Origin: Halomonas sp.
GTDB taxonomy: Bacteria > Pseudomonadota > Gammaproteobacteria > Pseudomonadales > Halomonadaceae
Assembly (NCBI RefSeq): GCF_011050415.1
Contig: NZ_DRFS01000021.1
Coordinates: 100,876-164,875 of the forward strand
DNA length: 64,000 nt
Direction of reading: 5' to 3'
The notes beneath the pieces were generated by a model. It had not been told where the DNA came from. It made no database searches and saw nothing but the letters and a program-made list of their open reading frames with translations. The translations under genes were made by a program, and so were the position numbers. This document shows positions 11,527 through 22,214 of the stretch, piece by piece; the stretch's first letter is position 1; each line of letters starts with the position of its first letter.

Positions 11527-13650
11527 GTGGCACGCAAGACTCCACTAAATCGTTACCGTAATATCGGTATCGTCGCTCACGTCGACGCGGGTAAAACCAC
11601 GACGACCGAGCGTGTACTGTTCTACACCGGCCTTTCCCACAAAGTGGGTGAAGTCCACGACGGTGCTGCGACCATGGACTGGATGGAGCAGGAGCAGGAG
11701 CGTGGTATTACTATCACCTCAGCTGCGACTACCTGTTTCTGGCAGGGCATGAACAAGCAGTTTGATGAGCACCGTATCAACATTATCGACACCCCGGGGC
11801 ACGTTGACTTCACTATTGAAGTAGAACGTTCTCTGCGCGTACTTGATGGCGCGGTCGTTGTACTGTGTGGTTCTTCCGGCGTTCAGCCGCAAACCGAAAC
11901 AGTATGGCGCCAGGCCAACAAGTACGAAGTTCCGCGTATGGTCTTCGTCAACAAGATGGACCGTACCGGCGCTGATTTCTTCATGGTTGTTGACCAGTTG
12001 AAAGAGCGCCTGGGTGCTAACGCTGTTCCGATCCAGATTAACTGGGGCACGGAAGAGGACTTTAAAGGCGTTATCGACCTTATCCAGATGAAGGCTATCC
12101 TGTGGGATGAGGAAAGTCTGGGTATGTCTTACGATCTCGTGGATATTCCGGCGGAACTGCAGGAAACCGCTGAGAAGTATCGTGAAGAGATGGTCGAGGC
12201 GGCTGCTGAAGGCTCTGACGAGCTGATGGAGAAGTACCTCGAAGGCGGTGAGCTCTCGATTGAAGAGATTAAAGCAGGCCTGCGTGCGCGCACCCTGGCT
12301 AATGATATCGTTCTGGTTACCTGCGGTTCTGCCTTTAAAAACAAAGGCGTGCAAGCGGTACTGGACGGTGTTATCGAGTTTATGCCTTCGCCGACGGAAG
12401 TTAAGGCGATTGAAGGCGAGCTTGACGATAAAGATGGCACCGTTGATACCCGTGAAGCTGACGACAGCGCACCTTTTGCGGCTCTGGCATTTAAGATCGC
12501 TACCGACCCCTTCGTTGGTACGCTGACCTTTATCCGCGTCTACTCGGGTGTTCTGAAATCTGGTGACGGTGTGTACAACTCCGTTAAACAGAAGAAAGAG
12601 CGCGTTGGCCGTATCGTACAGATGCACGCCAACTCCCGCGAAGAGATCAAAGAAGTTCTGGCGGGCGACATCGCTGCTTGTATCGGTCTGAAAGACGTCA
12701 CCACGGGTGATACCCTGTGTGACATCGATAACAAGATCGTACTTGAGCGTATGGAGTTCCCTGATCCGGTTATCTCGGTAGCCGTAGAGCCAAAATCTAA
12801 GGCAGACCAGGAGAAAATGGGCGTTGCTCTGGGCAAGCTTGCTCAGGAAGACCCCTCTTTCCAGGTCAAAACCGACGAAGAAACCGGCCAGACGATTATT
12901 TCTGGTATGGGTGAGCTTCACCTCGATATCCTCGTTGACCGTATGCGTCGCGAGTTTAAAGTTGAAGCTAATATCGGTAAGCCTCAGGTTGCCTACCGCG
13001 AAACTATTCGCGGCAGCATTGAGCAAGAAGGCAAGTTCGTACGTCAGTCCGGTGGTCGTGGTCAGTATGGTCACGTTTGGCTGCGTATCGAGCCGCTGAC
13101 AGCAGAAGAGAAGGGTGAAGGCGAAGACGAACTGTTCTTCAAGTTCAACTCAGAAATCGTGGGTGGCACGGTTCCTAAGGAATACGTACCTGCGGTTGAG
13201 AAGGGTGCTTTTGAGCAGCTCAAAAACGGCGTCATCGCGGGTTACCCGATGATCGACGTTAAAGTAACGCTGTTTGATGGCTCCTTCCACGACGTGGACT
13301 CTAATGAGACTGCGTTTAAGATTGCTTCTTCTATGGCAGTAAAAGAAGGTGCCAGGAAGGCCAAGGCCGTGCTGCTGGAGCCGGTGATGAAGGTCGAAAT
13401 CGTGACCCCCGAAGAATTTATGGGTGACGTCATGGGTGACCTGAGCCGTCGTCGCGGCCTGGTGCAGGGTATGGATGACTCCTCTTCTGGTAAAGTCATT
13501 CGTGCGACGGTGCCATTGGGTGAGATGTTCGGTTATGCAACCGATCTTCGCTCACAAACCCAGGGCCGTGCGAGCTACTCCATGGAGTTCTCGAAGTACG
13601 ACGAGGCGCCCTCCAGCGTCGTTGAAGCCGTCATCAATCAAAACGGTTAA
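11527..13650 (+). CDS. fusA: Elongation factor G
   Basis: EF-G (707 residues) is the GTPase that drives ribosomal translocation and, with RRF, ribosome recycling. The GTG start follows GGGAG and gives [20 protein letters not shown]. The G1 loop AHVDAGKT is at residues 17-24, DTPGH and NKMD follow at about 88-92 and 142-145, and domain IV and the C-terminal domains are complete. The lineage is that of canonical FusA, and the str-operon position agrees. tuf follows after 29 nt. Confidence 0.98.
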   Translation: MARKTPLNRYRNIGIVAHVDAGKTTTTERVLFYTGLSHKVGEVHDGAATMDWMEQEQERGITITSAATTCFWQGMNKQFDEHRINIIDTPGHVDFTIEVERSLRVLDGAVVVLCGSSGVQPQTETVWRQANKYEVPRMVFVNKMDRTGADFFMVVDQLKERLGANAVPIQINWGTEEDFKGVIDLIQMKAILWDEESLGMSYDLVDIPAELQETAEKYREEMVEAAAEGSDELMEKYLEGGELSIEEIKAGLRARTLANDIVLVTCGSAFKNKGVQAVLDGVIEFMPSPTEVKAIEGELDDKDGTVDTREADDSAPFAALAFKIATDPFVGTLTFIRVYSGVLKSGDGVYNSVKQKKERVGRIVQMHANSREEIKEVLAGDIAACIGLKDVTTGDTLCDIDNKIVLERMEFPDPVISVAVEPKSKADQEKMGVALGKLAQEDPSFQVKTDEETGQTIISGMGELHLDILVDRMRREFKVEANIGKPQVAYRETIRGSIEQEGKFVRQSGGRGQYGHVWLRIEPLTAEEKGEGEDELFFKFNSEIVGGTVPKEYVPAVEKGAFEQLKNGVIAGYPMIDVKVTLFDGSFHDVDSNETAFKIASSMAVKEGARKAKAVLLEPVMKVEIVTPEEFMGDVMGDLSRRRGLVQGMDDSSSGKVIRATVPLGEMFGYATDLRSQTQGRASYSMEFSKYDEAPSSVVEAVINQNG

Positions 13651-13679
13651 CCGTTAGCTAACGTAAAGAGGTTATAGCA

Positions 13680-14873
13680 GTGGCTAAGGAAAAATTTGAA
13701 CGTTCCAAACCGCACGTCAACGTCGGCACCATTGGTCACGTCGACCACGGTAAAACGACTCTGACGGCGGCCCTGACCCGCGTGTCTGCTGAGGTTTTCG
13801 GCGGCGACTGGCGTGAATTTGATACCATCGATAACGCTCCTGAAGAGCGCGAGCGCGGTATCACGATCGCTACTTCTCACGTGGAATATCAGTCTGAAGA
13901 GCGTCACTACGCTCACGTTGACTGCCCAGGACACGCTGACTACGTCAAGAACATGATCACCGGTGCTGCGCAGATGGATGGCGCGATCCTGGTATGTTCT
14001 GCCGCAGATGGCCCGATGCCGCAAACTCGCGAGCACATCCTGCTGTCTCGTCAGGTTGGCGTACCGTTCATCGTTGTGTTCCTGAACAAAGCGGACATGG
14101 TCGATGATGAAGAGCTGCTCGAGCTGGTAGAAATGGAAGTTCGCGAACTTCTAGACCAGTACGACTTCCCGGGCGACGACACGCCGATCATCACTGGTTC
14201 TGCGCTGATGGCGCTGAACGGTGAAGATGACAAGGGCATGGGTACGACTGCCGTTGCTAATCTGATCAAAGCTCTGGATGAGTACATCCCTGAGCCGGAG
14301 CGTGCTATCGACCAGCCGTTCCTGATGCCGATCGAAGACGTGTTCTCTATCTCTGGCCGCGGTACTGTTGTTACCGGTCGTGTAGAGCGCGGTATCGTTA
14401 AAGCGGGCGAAGAAGTGGAAATCGTGGGTATCCGCGACACCACCAAAACGATCGTTACCGGTGTTGAAATGTTCCGTAAACTGCTCGACGAAGGTCGTGC
14501 TGGTGAGAACGTTGGCGCCCTGCTGCGTGGTACTAAGCGTGATGACGTCGAGCGTGGCCAAGTACTGGCCAAGCCGGGCACCATCAACCCGCACACTACC
14601 TTCGAAGCAGAAGTTTACGTACTGTCCAAAGAAGAGGGTGGTCGTCACACGCCTTTCTTCAAGGGCTACCGTCCGCAGTTCTACTTCCGTACCACCGACG
14701 TAACGGGTACTTGTGAACTGCCGGAAGGCGTTGAAATGGTCATGCCGGGTGACAACGTTCAGATGGTTGTTACCTTGATCGCTCCGATCGCAATGGACGA
14801 AGGCTTGCGCTTCGCTATTCGTGAAGGCGGCCGTACTGTCGGTGCTGGCGTTGTGGCCAAGATCGTCAAGTAA
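13680..14873 (+). CDS. tuf: Elongation factor Tu
   Basis: EF-Tu (397 residues) delivers aminoacyl-tRNA to the ribosome as a GTP complex. It starts with GTG at 13680 after AAAGAGG and reads [21 protein letters not shown]1 is GHVDHGKT (19-26), G3 is DCPGH and G4 is NKAD. Domains 2 and 3 are complete. It is the last gene of the str operon, followed within 20 bases by a strong terminator. Many gammaproteobacteria keep a second tuf copy near the tRNA genes before secE, which would lie left of this window. Confidence 0.98.
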   Translation: MAKEKFERSKPHVNVGTIGHVDHGKTTLTAALTRVSAEVFGGDWREFDTIDNAPEERERGITIATSHVEYQSEERHYAHVDCPGHADYVKNMITGAAQMDGAILVCSAADGPMPQTREHILLSRQVGVPFIVVFLNKADMVDDEELLELVEMEVRELLDQYDFPGDDTPIITGSALMALNGEDDKGMGTTAVANLIKALDEYIPEPERAIDQPFLMPIEDVFSISGRGTVVTGRVERGIVKAGEEVEIVGIRDTTKTIVTGVEMFRKLLDEGRAGENVGALLRGTKRDDVERGQVLAKPGTINPHTTFEAEVYVLSKEEGGRHTPFFKGYRPQFYFRTTDVTGTCELPEGVEMVMPGDNVQMVVTLIAPIAMDEGLRFAIREGGRTVGAGVVAKIVK

Positions 14874-14892
14874 GCAGCATGCTTGAATGATG

Positions 14893-14919
14893 AAGGGGGC
14901 TCTGATGAGCCCCCTTTTC
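14893..14919 (+). terminator. Intrinsic terminator of the str operon
   Basis: GGGGGCTC (14895-14902) pairs with GAGCCCCC (14907-14914) around a TGAT loop. Two A-T pairs extend the stem and TTTT follows. Confidence 0.9.
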
Positions 14920-14939
14920 TGCGCACCAACAGCAAATGT

Positions 14940-14968
14940 TTGACATGGGCTTTTGGCGTGCCTATAAT
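14940..14968 (+). promoter_or_regulatory. Consensus sigma-70 promoter of the S10 operon
   Basis: TTGACA (14940-14945) and TATAAT (14963-14968) are separated by exactly 17 bases, which is the full consensus. Transcription should start near 14975, leaving a leader of only about 55-60 nt before rpsJ. That is much shorter than the E. coli S10 leader that carries the L4 control site. Confidence 0.92.
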
Positions 14969-15032
14969 GCGCATCCTTTGAATGCGTGGGTAGACGGCTC
15001 GCGCCGTCGACATCCATTGGAGTTTAGGGCAA

Positions 15033-15344
15033 ATGCAGAACCAAAAGATTCGCATTCGGTTGAAAGCTTTCGACCACCGCCTGATCGACCAGTCCACAGC
15101 GGAGATTGTTGAAACCGCTAAGCGTACTGGTGCTCAGGTTCGTGGGCCGATTCCGCTGCCGACCAACCGCGAGCGTTACACCATTCTGATCTCGCCGCAC
15201 GTCAATAAAGATGCGCGTGACCAGTATGAGATTCGTACGCACAAGCGTGTGCTCGACATTGTTGAGCCGACCGAGAAAACTGTTGATGCATTGATGAAGC
15301 TCGATCTCGCCGCTGGCGTAGACGTGCAAATCAAGCTCAACTAA
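15033..15344 (+). CDS. rpsJ: 30S ribosomal protein S10
   Basis: S10 (103 residues, E. coli length) is in the 30S head and also acts as NusE in transcription antitermination. [16 protein letters not shown] and [19 protein letters not shown] are invariant family blocks. TTGGAGTTT supplies the ribosome binding site. It is the first gene after the consensus S10 promoter but is followed by a 161-base structured gap, unusual inside this otherwise tightly packed operon. Confidence 0.98.
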   Translation: MQNQKIRIRLKAFDHRLIDQSTAEIVETAKRTGAQVRGPIPLPTNRERYTILISPHVNKDARDQYEIRTHKRVLDIVEPTEKTVDALMKLDLAAGVDVQIKLN

Positions 15345-15370
15345 TTACACTAGTCACTTTGCGGCCCAGC

Positions 15371-15427
15371 GCTCATCGCTCAATTTAGCGAGCTAGTATG
15401 AGCAGCAGCCGCCGCGCCGTGAGGCGC
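15371..15427 (+). promoter_or_regulatory. Structured rpsJ-rplC intergenic region
   Basis: The 161-base gap shows a two-part stem: GCTCAT (15371-15376) with ATGAGC (15398-15403), and inside it CGCT with AGCG. A second hairpin, GCGCC-GTGA-GGCGC (15414-15427), has a GNRA-type loop. It may be a control site for the downstream genes in place of the usual S10 leader. That role is inference. Confidence 0.45.
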
Positions 15428-15505
15428 CATACAATGTGCTAGTGGAATGCTCTGGAAAGGGCAGCCATAGCGGGTGATAGCCCCGTACACTATAGGAGAC
15501 TGAGT

Positions 15506-16144
15506 ATGACTATCGGTTTAGTCGGTAAAAAGGCCGGGATGACCCGTGTCTTTACCGAAGACGGCGCATCAGTGCCCGTAACCGTTATTGAAGTTGATCC
15601 TAATCGTGTTACACGCGTTAAATCTGTCGATTCTGACGGTTACGCAGCGATTCAGGTCACGTCTGGTTCTCGTAAAGCTAAGCACCTCACCAAAGCGCAA
15701 GCGGGTCAGTTTGCCAAGGCGGGTGTTGAAGCTGGTCGTGCGCTGATGGAATTTCGTCTTGCAGAAGGCGAAGAGATTCCTGAGGTTGGCGGCGAACTCA
15801 CCGTATCCCTCTTCGAAGCTGGTCAAATGGTTGATGTGACTGGCACCTCTAAGGGTAAAGGCTTCCAGGGTGCTGTTAAGCGCTGGAACTTCCGTACCCA
15901 AGACATGACTCACGGTAACTCTCTGTCGCATCGCGCGCCGGGTTCTATCGGCATGTGTCAGACGCCGGGTCGCGTTTTCAAAGGCAAAAAGATGGCCGGT
16001 CAAATGGGTAACGCCCGTTGCACCGTGCAGAGCCTTGAGATCGTCCGTGTCGACGCCGAGCGTAACCTGCTGCTGATTAAAGGCGCCGTACCGGGTGCTC
16101 CCGGTAGTGACGTTATCGTTCGCAGCGCCGTGAAAGCAGGCTGA
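15506..16144 (+). CDS. rplC: 50S ribosomal protein L3
   Basis: L3 (212 residues) is an early 50S assembly protein whose extended loop reaches the peptidyl transferase centre. [20 protein letters not shown] is the family N-terminus and [15 protein letters not shown] holds the glutamine that PrmB methylates in E. coli. AGGAGACTGAGT gives the ribosome binding site. rplD starts 15 nt downstream. Confidence 0.98.
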   Translation: MTIGLVGKKAGMTRVFTEDGASVPVTVIEVDPNRVTRVKSVDSDGYAAIQVTSGSRKAKHLTKAQAGQFAKAGVEAGRALMEFRLAEGEEIPEVGGELTVSLFEAGQMVDVTGTSKGKGFQGAVKRWNFRTQDMTHGNSLSHRAPGSIGMCQTPGRVFKGKKMAGQMGNARCTVQSLEIVRVDAERNLLLIKGAVPGAPGSDVIVRSAVKAG

Positions 16145-16159
16145 AGGGGATAATTACCA

Positions 16160-16765
16160 ATGAATCTGAATCTTGCTGCAGGCACGGGTACCGTTGAAGT
16201 AGCCGACGCCACTTTTGGCAAAGAATTCAACGAAGCGCTTGTTCACCAGGTTGTCACTGCCTATTTGGCAGCTGGTCGTCAGGGAACCCGCGCACAAAAG
16301 AGTCGTTCCGACGTTCGTGGCGGTGGTAAGAAGCCGTGGCGTCAGAAAGGCACCGGTCGTGCACGTGCCGGTACCATCCGCTCTCCGCTATGGCGTAGTG
16401 GTGGCGTAACCTTCGCGGCGCGTCCGCAAGACTACACCCAGAAGGTTAACCGCAAGATGTACCGTGCAGCGATGCGCTCCATCTTGTCAGAGCTGGTACG
16501 TCAAGAGCGTTTAGTCGCGATTGAAGAGTTCGTCGTTGATGCGCCTAAGACCAAGCAGGTAGCTGCCAAGCTAAAAGAGCTCAATCTTGAAAAAGTGTTG
16601 ATCGTTACTGAAGAAGTTGACGAAAAGCTCTATTTAGCCGCGCGCAACCTTCCCCACGTAGATGTGGTGGATGTCGCGGCAGCTGACCCGGTAAGCCTGG
16701 TAGCCTTTGATAAGGTGCTGATTACCGTCTCCGCCCTGCGTAAATTCGAGGAGAAGCTGGCATGA
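16160..16765 (+). CDS. rplD: 50S ribosomal protein L4
   Basis: L4 (201 residues) lines the polypeptide exit tunnel. In E. coli it also represses the S10 operon. The extended tunnel loop is visible as [18 protein letters not shown] at about residues 54-71. The long loop [13 protein letters not shown] is where macrolide-resistance changes occur and looks wild type. Its stop overlaps the rplW start by 4 bp (ATGA), indicating translational coupling. Confidence 0.98.
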   Translation: MNLNLAAGTGTVEVADATFGKEFNEALVHQVVTAYLAAGRQGTRAQKSRSDVRGGGKKPWRQKGTGRARAGTIRSPLWRSGGVTFAARPQDYTQKVNRKMYRAAMRSILSELVRQERLVAIEEFVVDAPKTKQVAAKLKELNLEKVLIVTEEVDEKLYLAARNLPHVDVVDVAAADPVSLVAFDKVLITVSALRKFEEKLA

Positions 16766-17058
16766 ACCAGGAACGCGTATTTAAGGTTCTGCTTGGGCCG
16801 CACGTGACCGAAAAGGCCGCGATGGCAGCCGAGCGCAACCAGTACGTTTTCAAGGTGGCATCTGATGCTACCAAGCCCGAGATCAAAAAGGCCGTTGAAG
16901 CACTCTTCGGCAAAAAGGTCGGCAGTGTTCAGGTGCTGAACATGAAGGGTAAAACAAAACGTACTGCGAACGGCGTTGGCCTGCGTAAGGGTTACCGCAA
17001 AGCGTATGTGACCCTGGCTGCGGGTGAAACGCTCGAAGACTTCTCTGGCGCCGAATAA
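16762..17058 (+). CDS. rplW: 50S ribosomal protein L23
   Basis: L23 (98 residues) sits at the tunnel exit and is the docking site for trigger factor and [22 protein letters not shown] and [16 protein letters not shown] are family-typical. It is translationally coupled to rplD by an ATGA overlap and followed by rplB after 17 nt. Confidence 0.97.
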   Translation: MNQERVFKVLLGPHVTEKAAMAAERNQYVFKVASDATKPEIKKAVEALFGKKVGSVQVLNMKGKTKRTANGVGLRKGYRKAYVTLAAGETLEDFSGAE

Positions 17059-17075
17059 GGGCAGGAGTACGGATA

Positions 17076-17906
17076 ATGGCAATCGTCAAGACCAAACCCA
17101 CTTCCGCCGGTCGTCGCCACGTCGTTAAGATCGTAGGCGAAGAGCTGTTTAAGGGTCGTGCCTATGCACCGCTTTTAGAAAAACAGTCCAAGTCCGGCGG
17201 CCGTAATAACTACGGTCGTATCACCACTCGCCACGTTGGTGGTGGTCACCGTCAGCATTATCGGCTGATTGACTTCAAGCGTATCAAAGATGGCATTCCA
17301 GCCACCGTTGAGCGTCTGGAGCACGATCCCAATCGCAGTGCGCACATTGCGCTGCTGAAGTATGCCGATGGTGAGCGTCGTTACATCATTGCACCGAAAG
17401 GTGTCAGCGCGGGTGACGTGCTGGAATCTGGTGTTAACGCGCCCATCAAGAAAGGCAATGCCTTGCCGCTGCGTAACGTCCCGTTGGGTTCTACGGTGCA
17501 CTGCATCGAACTCAAGCCGGGTAAAGGTGCGCAGATTGCACGCAGTGCCGGTACAAGCGCCCAGCTGGTTGCTCGTGAAGGTAACTACGCCACGCTACGT
17601 CTTCGCTCCGGCGAAATGCGTAAAGTGTTGGCAGAGTGCCGCGCGACCTTGGGTGAAGTGAGCAACTCTGAGCACAGCCTGCGTCAACTTGGCAAGGCCG
17701 GTGCGAAGCGCTGGAGAGGCGTGCGTCCGACTGTTCGCGGTGTTGCGATGAACCCTGTCGATCACCCACACGGTGGTGGCGAAGGCCGCACCAGTGGTGG
17801 TCGTAACCCGGTTACCCCATGGGGTGTGCCGACCAAGGGTTACAAGACGCGTAAGAACAAGCGCACCGACAAGCTGATCATTCGTCGCCGTAATAAGACG
17901 CGTTGA
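17076..17906 (+). CDS. rplB: 50S ribosomal protein L2
   Basis: L2 (276 residues) is needed for subunit joining and peptidyl transferase activity. [20 protein letters not shown] and the C-terminal block [18 protein letters not shown], with the functionally important histidine, are present. It starts with ATG at 17076 after GGCAGGAGT and precedes rpsS by 33 nt. Confidence 0.98.
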   Translation: MAIVKTKPTSAGRRHVVKIVGEELFKGRAYAPLLEKQSKSGGRNNYGRITTRHVGGGHRQHYRLIDFKRIKDGIPATVERLEHDPNRSAHIALLKYADGERRYIIAPKGVSAGDVLESGVNAPIKKGNALPLRNVPLGSTVHCIELKPGKGAQIARSAGTSAQLVAREGNYATLRLRSGEMRKVLAECRATLGEVSNSEHSLRQLGKAGAKRWRGVRPTVRGVAMNPVDHPHGGGEGRTSGGRNPVTPWGVPTKGYKTRKNKRTDKLIIRRRNKTR

Positions 17907-17939
17907 TCTAAATTGCCAAGACATTAAGAGGTAACGGCT

Positions 17940-18215
17940 GTGCCACGTTCACTAAAGAAAGGTCCCTTCATTGACCTTCATCTTTTGAAGAAGGTAGAGG
18001 CTGCAGTGGAGAAGAACGATCGCAAACCGATCAAGACTTGGTCGCGTCGTTCTATGATCCTGCCCAATATGGTAGGCCTCACTATCGCGGTCCATAACGG
18101 TCGCCAACACGTCCCGGTGCACGTATCCGAGGAAATGGTTGGCCACAAATTGGGCGAATTCGCTGCTACCCGCACTTATCGTGGGCATGTGGCGGATAAG
18201 AAAGCCAAACGGTAA
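17940..18215 (+). CDS. rpsS: 30S ribosomal protein S19
   Basis: S19 (91 residues) lies in the 30S head next to S13 and contacts the A-site tRNA region. It begins with GTG at 17940 after AAGAGGT and reads [43 protein letters not shown] is family-typical but is quoted here only through its pieces KTWSRRS and HNG. rplV follows after 18 nt. Confidence 0.97.
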   Translation: MPRSLKKGPFIDLHLLKKVEAAVEKNDRKPIKTWSRRSMILPNMVGLTIAVHNGRQHVPVHVSEEMVGHKLGEFAATRTYRGHVADKKAKR

Positions 18216-18233
18216 GCCAGAGAGGATTGAGAG

Positions 18234-18566
18234 ATGGAAGTCACAGCTAAGCTGCTTGGCGCTCGTTTATCCGCCCAGAAGGCCCGTTTGGTGGCTGACC
18301 AGGTGCGCGGTAAACCTGTCGCCGAGGCACTCGACCTGCTGACCTTCTCACCGAAGAAGGCTGCCAAGCTGGTTAAGAAGGTGCTGCAATCCGCGATTGC
18401 GAATGCGGAAGAAAATAACGGCATGGATATTGACGAGCTGCGTGTCTCGACCATCTGCGTCGATGAGGGCATGACGCTCAAGCGTATCAAGCCGCGTGCC
18501 AAGGGGCGTGCGGATCGTATCTTGAAGCGCACGTGCCACATCACCGTCAAGGTAGCCGAGAAGTAG
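18234..18566 (+). CDS. rplV: 50S ribosomal protein L22
   Basis: L22 (110 residues) is an early 23S rRNA-binding protein whose beta-hairpin, with L4, narrows the exit tunnel and affects macrolide sensitivity. [18 protein letters not shown] at the N-terminus and [17 protein letters not shown] near the hairpin are visible, with no insertion in the hairpin. rpsC starts 10 nt downstream. Confidence 0.97.
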   Translation: MEVTAKLLGARLSAQKARLVADQVRGKPVAEALDLLTFSPKKAAKLVKKVLQSAIANAEENNGMDIDELRVSTICVDEGMTLKRIKPRAKGRADRILKRTCHITVKVAEK

Positions 18567-18576
18567 GAGTCGACCG

Positions 18577-19275
18577 ATGGGTCAGAAAGTCAATCCAACA
18601 GGCATTCGACTGGGCATCGTCAAAGACCATGCTTCTGTCTGGTATGCTGAGCGCGGCGCTTACGCCGATAAGCTCAATAACGATCTCGAAGTGCGTAGCT
18701 TCCTGGAAGAGCGTCTTAAAAGCGCTTCCGTAAGCCGCATTCACATCGAGCGTCCGGCGAACAATGCCCGCATCACCATTCACACTGCCCGTCCGGGTAT
18801 CGTGATTGGTAAGAAAGGTGAAGATGTCGACCGTTTGCGTCGCGATCTCACTCAGATGATGGGTGTCCCGGTGCATGTGAACATTGAAGAAGTTCGCAAG
18901 CCCGAGCTGGATGCCAAGCTAGTCGCTGCTAACGTAGCGGGTCAGCTTGAGCGTCGCGTGATGTTCCGTCGTGCTATGAAGCGCGCGGTACAGAACGCAA
19001 TGCGTCTTGGCGCTGGTGGCATCAAGATTCAGCTGTCAGGTCGTCTTGGTGGCGCTGAAATCGCACGTACCGAATGGTACCGCGAAGGTCGCGTTCCGCT
19101 GCACACGTTGCGTGCGGATATCGACTACGCCACTTACGAAGCTCACACCACCTATGGCGTTATCGGCGTCAAAGTGTGGATCTTCAAGGGTGAAATCCTC
19201 GGCGGTATCGAGGAAGTACGTGCCAAGGCCAAACAGCCTGCCGGCAACGCGCCCAAGAAGAAAGGTTCCAGGTAA
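18577..19275 (+). CDS. rpsC: 30S ribosomal protein S3
   Basis: S3 (232 residues) forms part of the mRNA entry channel and its helicase activity. [20 protein letters not shown] is the family N-terminus. A KH domain is shown by [18 protein letters not shown] (about residues 71-88), containing the GKKG loop. The C-terminal domain [18 protein letters not shown] is complete and the lysine-rich tail ends in KKKGSR. rplP starts 15 nt later. Confidence 0.98.
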   Translation: MGQKVNPTGIRLGIVKDHASVWYAERGAYADKLNNDLEVRSFLEERLKSASVSRIHIERPANNARITIHTARPGIVIGKKGEDVDRLRRDLTQMMGVPVHVNIEEVRKPELDAKLVAANVAGQLERRVMFRRAMKRAVQNAMRLGAGGIKIQLSGRLGGAEIARTEWYREGRVPLHTLRADIDYATYEAHTTYGVIGVKVWIFKGEILGGIEEVRAKAKQPAGNAPKKKGSR

Positions 19276-19290
19276 GGGGAGAGCGAGTCG

Positions 19291-19704
19291 ATGTTACAGC
19301 CCAAGCGTATGAAATTCCGCAAGATGATGAAAGGCCGCAATCGTGGCCTGGCGCATCGCGGAAGCAAGATCAGCTTCGGGGAATACGGCCTAAAAGCTAC
19401 TGGTCGCGGCCGCATCACTGCGCGTCAGATCGAAGCAGGCCGTCGTGCGATCACACGTCACGTTAAGCGTGGCGGTAAGATTTGGATCCGCGTCTTCCCT
19501 GATAAGCCGATCTCCAAGAAGCCGCTCGAAGTTCGTATGGGTAAAGGTAAAGGTTCTGTTGAGTACTGGGTTGCCCAGATCCAACCGGGTCGGGTCCTGT
19601 ATGAAATTGAAGGCGTGTCGGAAGAGCTTGCACGTGAAGCGTTTGAGCTTGCCGCACAGAAAATGCCCTTATCCACCACCTTTGCGAAACGGACGGTGAT
19701 GTGA
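19291..19704 (+). CDS. rplP: 50S ribosomal protein L16
   Basis: L16 (137 residues) is a late 50S assembly protein next to the A-site t[22 protein letters not shown] starts it. [15 protein letters not shown] holds the arginine that the oxygenase RoxA hydroxylates in E. coli. The stop overlaps the rpmC start by one base (TGATG). Confidence 0.97.
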   Translation: MLQPKRMKFRKMMKGRNRGLAHRGSKISFGEYGLKATGRGRITARQIEAGRRAITRHVKRGGKIWIRVFPDKPISKKPLEVRMGKGKGSVEYWVAQIQPGRVLYEIEGVSEELAREAFELAAQKMPLSTTFAKRTVM

Positions 19705-19895
19705 TGAAAGCCCAGGAAATTCGTGAAAAGTCCGCAGGAGAGCTCCAGGAGCAACTCCTCGAACTCCTCCGCGAGCAGTTTAACCTGCGCATGCAGAAGG
19801 CCACTGGCCAACTGAGCCAGACTCATCTGCTCAAGCAGGTCCGTCGGGATATCGCCCGCGTTAAGACTATGCTCAACGAGAAGGCAGGTGATTGA
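19704..19895 (+). CDS. rpmC: 50S ribosomal protein L29
   Basis: L29 (63 residues) is a small two-helix protein at the tunnel exit beside L23. The ATG at 19704 is chosen over a GTG at 19701 because [18 protein letters not shown] matches the family start and the ATG overlaps the rplP stop. [19 protein letters not shown] is the conserved middle. Confidence 0.96.
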   Translation: MKAQEIREKSAGELQEQLLELLREQFNLRMQKATGQLSQTHLLKQVRRDIARVKTMLNEKAGD

Positions 19896-19896
19896 G

Positions 19897-20157
19897 ATGG
19901 CCGAAGAAAAAACAACGCGTACGCTCACCGGTAAAGTGGTGAGCGATAAGATGGACAAGTCCATCGTCGTTATGATCGAGCGGCGCGAGCGTCACCCGAT
20001 CTACGGAAAATACGTTAAGCGCTCCACCAAGCTGCACGCCCATGATGAGGCGAACCAGGCTAAGGCAGGCGATACGGTTTCCATTAAGGAGTGCCGTCCG
20101 CTTTCCAAGAAGAAAGCCTGGACGCTGGTCGAGGTGGTTGAACACGCCAAGGGTTAA
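19897..20157 (+). CDS. rpsQ: 30S ribosomal protein S17
   Basis: S17 (86 residues) is an OB-fold primary binder of 16S rRNA helix 11. The ATG at 19897, one base after the rpmC stop, gives [20 protein letters not shown]; an open frame back to 19888 would add three residues. The conserved [19 protein letters not shown] is present. It is the last gene of the S10 group; rplN of the spc group starts 48 nt later with no terminator visible between them. Confidence 0.96.
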   Translation: MAEEKTTRTLTGKVVSDKMDKSIVVMIERRERHPIYGKYVKRSTKLHAHDEANQAKAGDTVSIKECRPLSKKKAWTLVEVVEHAKG

Positions 20158-20205
20158 TCCCAAGGCTGTCCAATCGTGCAGTCAGATTAGGTTTGGAGAA
20201 AACCG

Positions 20206-20577
20206 ATGATTCAGACTCAGACAATGCTGGATGTCGCCGACAACAGCGGAGCGCGCCGGGTGCAGTGCATCAAGGTGTTAGGCGGTTCACACCGTCGCTA
20301 CGCTCGCGTTGGTGATATCATCAAGGTCACGGTTAAGGAAGCGATTCCGCGTGGCAAGGTCAAAAAAGGCCAGGTGCTCAAAGCGGTCGTGGTCCGGACC
20401 CGTAGTGGCGTCCGTCGTCCCGACGGTTCGCTCATCCGTTTCGATGGAAATGCGGCAGTTTTGTTGAATAACACCAACGAACAGCCCATCGGTACCCGTA
20501 TTTTTGGGCCGGTGACTCGTGAACTTCGTAATGAAAAGTTCATGAAGATCATTTCCTTAGCGCCTGAAGTGCTGTAA
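20206..20577 (+). CDS. rplN: 50S ribosomal protein L14
   Basis: L14 (123 residues) forms an intersubunit bridge and is the binding site of the silencing factor Rsf[20 protein letters not shown] and [20 protein letters not shown] are invariant in the family. TTTGGAGAAAACC supplies the ribosome binding site. It opens the spc gene group; rplX starts 14 nt after it. Confidence 0.98.
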   Translation: MIQTQTMLDVADNSGARRVQCIKVLGGSHRRYARVGDIIKVTVKEAIPRGKVKKGQVLKAVVVRTRSGVRRPDGSLIRFDGNAAVLLNNTNEQPIGTRIFGPVTRELRNEKFMKIISLAPEVL

Positions 20578-20591
20578 GGAGCGAGGCGGAT

Positions 20592-20906
20592 ATGCAAAAG
20601 ATCAAACGTGACGATGAAGTCATCGTCATCGCCGGGAAGGATAAAGGCAAACGTGGCACCGTTAAGCGGGTATTAGAAAACCGCTTTTTGGTGTCCGGTG
20701 TGAACATGATTAAACGTCACACCAAGCCAAATCCCATGGCGGGTAATCAGGGCGGTATCGTCGAGCGTGAGGCTCCGATTCACGCGTCCAACGTAGCCAT
20801 CTTCAATTCGGAGACCGGTAAGGCGGATCGCGTCGGCTTCCAAGTGAAGGAAGACGGTACCAAGGTACGTATCTACAAGTCGACGCAGACGCAGATCGAC
20901 GCCTAA
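20592..20906 (+). CDS. rplX: 50S ribosomal protein L24
   Basis: L24 (104 residues) initiates 50S assembly and lies at the tunnel exit. The KOW motif is visible as [17 protein letters not shown] (about residues 7-23), followed by [16 protein letters not shown]. It is followed by rplE after 18 nt. Confidence 0.97.
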   Translation: MQKIKRDDEVIVIAGKDKGKRGTVKRVLENRFLVSGVNMIKRHTKPNPMAGNQGGIVEREAPIHASNVAIFNSETGKADRVGFQVKEDGTKVRIYKSTQTQIDA

Positions 20907-20924
20907 CGCGAGTCGGGTAGCAAA

Positions 20925-21464
20925 ATGGCGAACTTGAAAGAACGTTATCAAAACGAGGTAGCAGCTGAACTTAAAGAACAGTTTAGCTATGCCAACGTTA
21001 TGCAGGTACCCCGGATCACGAAAGTGACTCTGAATATGGGTATCGGCGAAGCAGTCAACGATAAAAAGTTGATTGACAATGCCATCGGCGACCTAGAGAA
21101 GCTCTCTGGTCAGAAACCGTTGGTGACCAAAGCACGTAAGTCCATCGCGGGCTTCAAGGTGCGCGAAGGTTGGCCCATCGGCATCAAGGTGACCCTACGC
21201 GCTGAGCGCATGTGGGACTTCTTGGACCGCTTGGTTTACATCGCGATTCCTCGTGTGCGTGACTTCCGTGGTCTCAACCCGAAGTCCTTTGACGGTCGCG
21301 GCAATTACTCTATGGGTGTGCGTGAGCAGATCATCTTCCCGGAGATCGAGTATGATAAGATCGATCGCATCCGGGGGTTGGACGTCACTATCACTACGAC
21401 CGCCAACACCGACGAGGAAGGTCGTGCGCTTTTAACCGCGCTGAACTTCCCGTTCAAGAAATAA
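20925..21464 (+). CDS. rplE: 50S ribosomal protein L5
   Basis: L5 (179 residues) binds 5S rRNA and contacts P-site tRNA. MNMG-type core [19 protein letters not shown] and [19 protein letters not shown] are conserved. In E. coli the spc operon is repressed by S8 at the start of rplE; whether an S8 site exists here cannot be settled by eye. rpsN follows after 10 nt. Confidence 0.98.
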   Translation: MANLKERYQNEVAAELKEQFSYANVMQVPRITKVTLNMGIGEAVNDKKLIDNAIGDLEKLSGQKPLVTKARKSIAGFKVREGWPIGIKVTLRAERMWDFLDRLVYIAIPRVRDFRGLNPKSFDGRGNYSMGVREQIIFPEIEYDKIDRIRGLDVTITTTANTDEEGRALLTALNFPFKK

Positions 21465-21474
21465 GGGTTGGATC

Positions 21475-21780
21475 ATGGCTAAGAAAAGTATGATAGAGCG
21501 TGAGCTTAAGCGTACGCAATTGGTGGCGAAGTATGCCACCAAGCGTGCCGAGCTCAAGAAGATCATATCAGACGTTAACACGACTGAAGAAGACCGCTTC
21601 GAGGCGACGCTGAAGCTGCAGCAACTGCCGCGCGACTCAAGCCCGGTTCGTCAGCGTAACCGCTGCCGTATTACCGGTCGTCCGCACGGTTTTTACAACA
21701 AGTTCGGCCTTGGCCGTAACAAGCTGCGTGAAGCCGCCATGCGTGGCGACGTTCCTGGACTGAAGAAGTCCAGTTGGTAA
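21475..21780 (+). CDS. rpsN: 30S ribosomal protein S14
   Basis: S14 (101 residues) is a 30S head protein. It is the long, zinc-independent form: the region around [19 protein letters not shown] lacks the CxxC pairs of the short zinc form. That matters for an organism whose zinc operon also lies in this window, because zinc-free paralogues are usually Zur-regulated, whereas this one is the housekeeping copy. rpsH follows after 32 nt. Confidence 0.97.
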   Translation: MAKKSMIERELKRTQLVAKYATKRAELKKIISDVNTTEEDRFEATLKLQQLPRDSSPVRQRNRCRITGRPHGFYNKFGLGRNKLREAAMRGDVPGLKKSSW

Positions 21781-21812
21781 CGCCACGTAGAATCATCAGG
21801 AGCGCACATTAA

Positions 21813-22205
21813 ATGAGCATGCAAGACACTCTGGCGGATATGTTTACGCGTATCCGCAATGCGCAGATGGCCACCAAGGAGACGGCAACCATGCCGTCCT
21901 CCAAGCTGAAAGTGCAAGTGGCCCGAGTGCTAAAGGAAGAAGGCTACATTACCGACTTTACGGTAGCAGAGGGTGCTAAGCCTGAGCTAACCGTCACTCT
22001 CAAGTACTTTGAGGGCAAGCCGGTAATTGAGCACATTCAGCGGGTTTCCAAGCCGTCCCTGCGCCGTTATATGGGTAAGGACAACCTGCCTAAGGTCGCC
22101 GATGGTCTCGGTATCGCGATTGTCACCACATCCAATGGTGTCATGACCGACCGTGCCGCGCGCCAAGCCGGTGTCGGTGGCGAAGTCATCTGCACCGTAT
22201 TCTAG
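21813..22205 (+). CDS. rpsH: 30S ribosomal protein S8
   Basis: S8 (130 residues) is a primary 16S rRNA binder and the translational repressor of the spc operon in E. coli. [20 protein letters not shown] is the family N-terminus and [20 protein letters not shown] the conserved C-terminal part. It follows AGGAGCGCACATTAA and precedes rplF by 9 nt. Confidence 0.97.
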   Translation: MSMQDTLADMFTRIRNAQMATKETATMPSSKLKVQVARVLKEEGYITDFTVAEGAKPELTVTLKYFEGKPVIEHIQRVSKPSLRRYMGKDNLPKVADGLGIAIVTTSNGVMTDRAARQAGVGGEVICTVF

Positions 22206-22214
22206 GAGGCTGGA

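Noticed and set aside
11719..13074. Open frame of 451 codons antisense to fusA
   Set aside because: It mirrors the codon pattern of fusA on the other strand, has no family resemblance, and fusA is certain.
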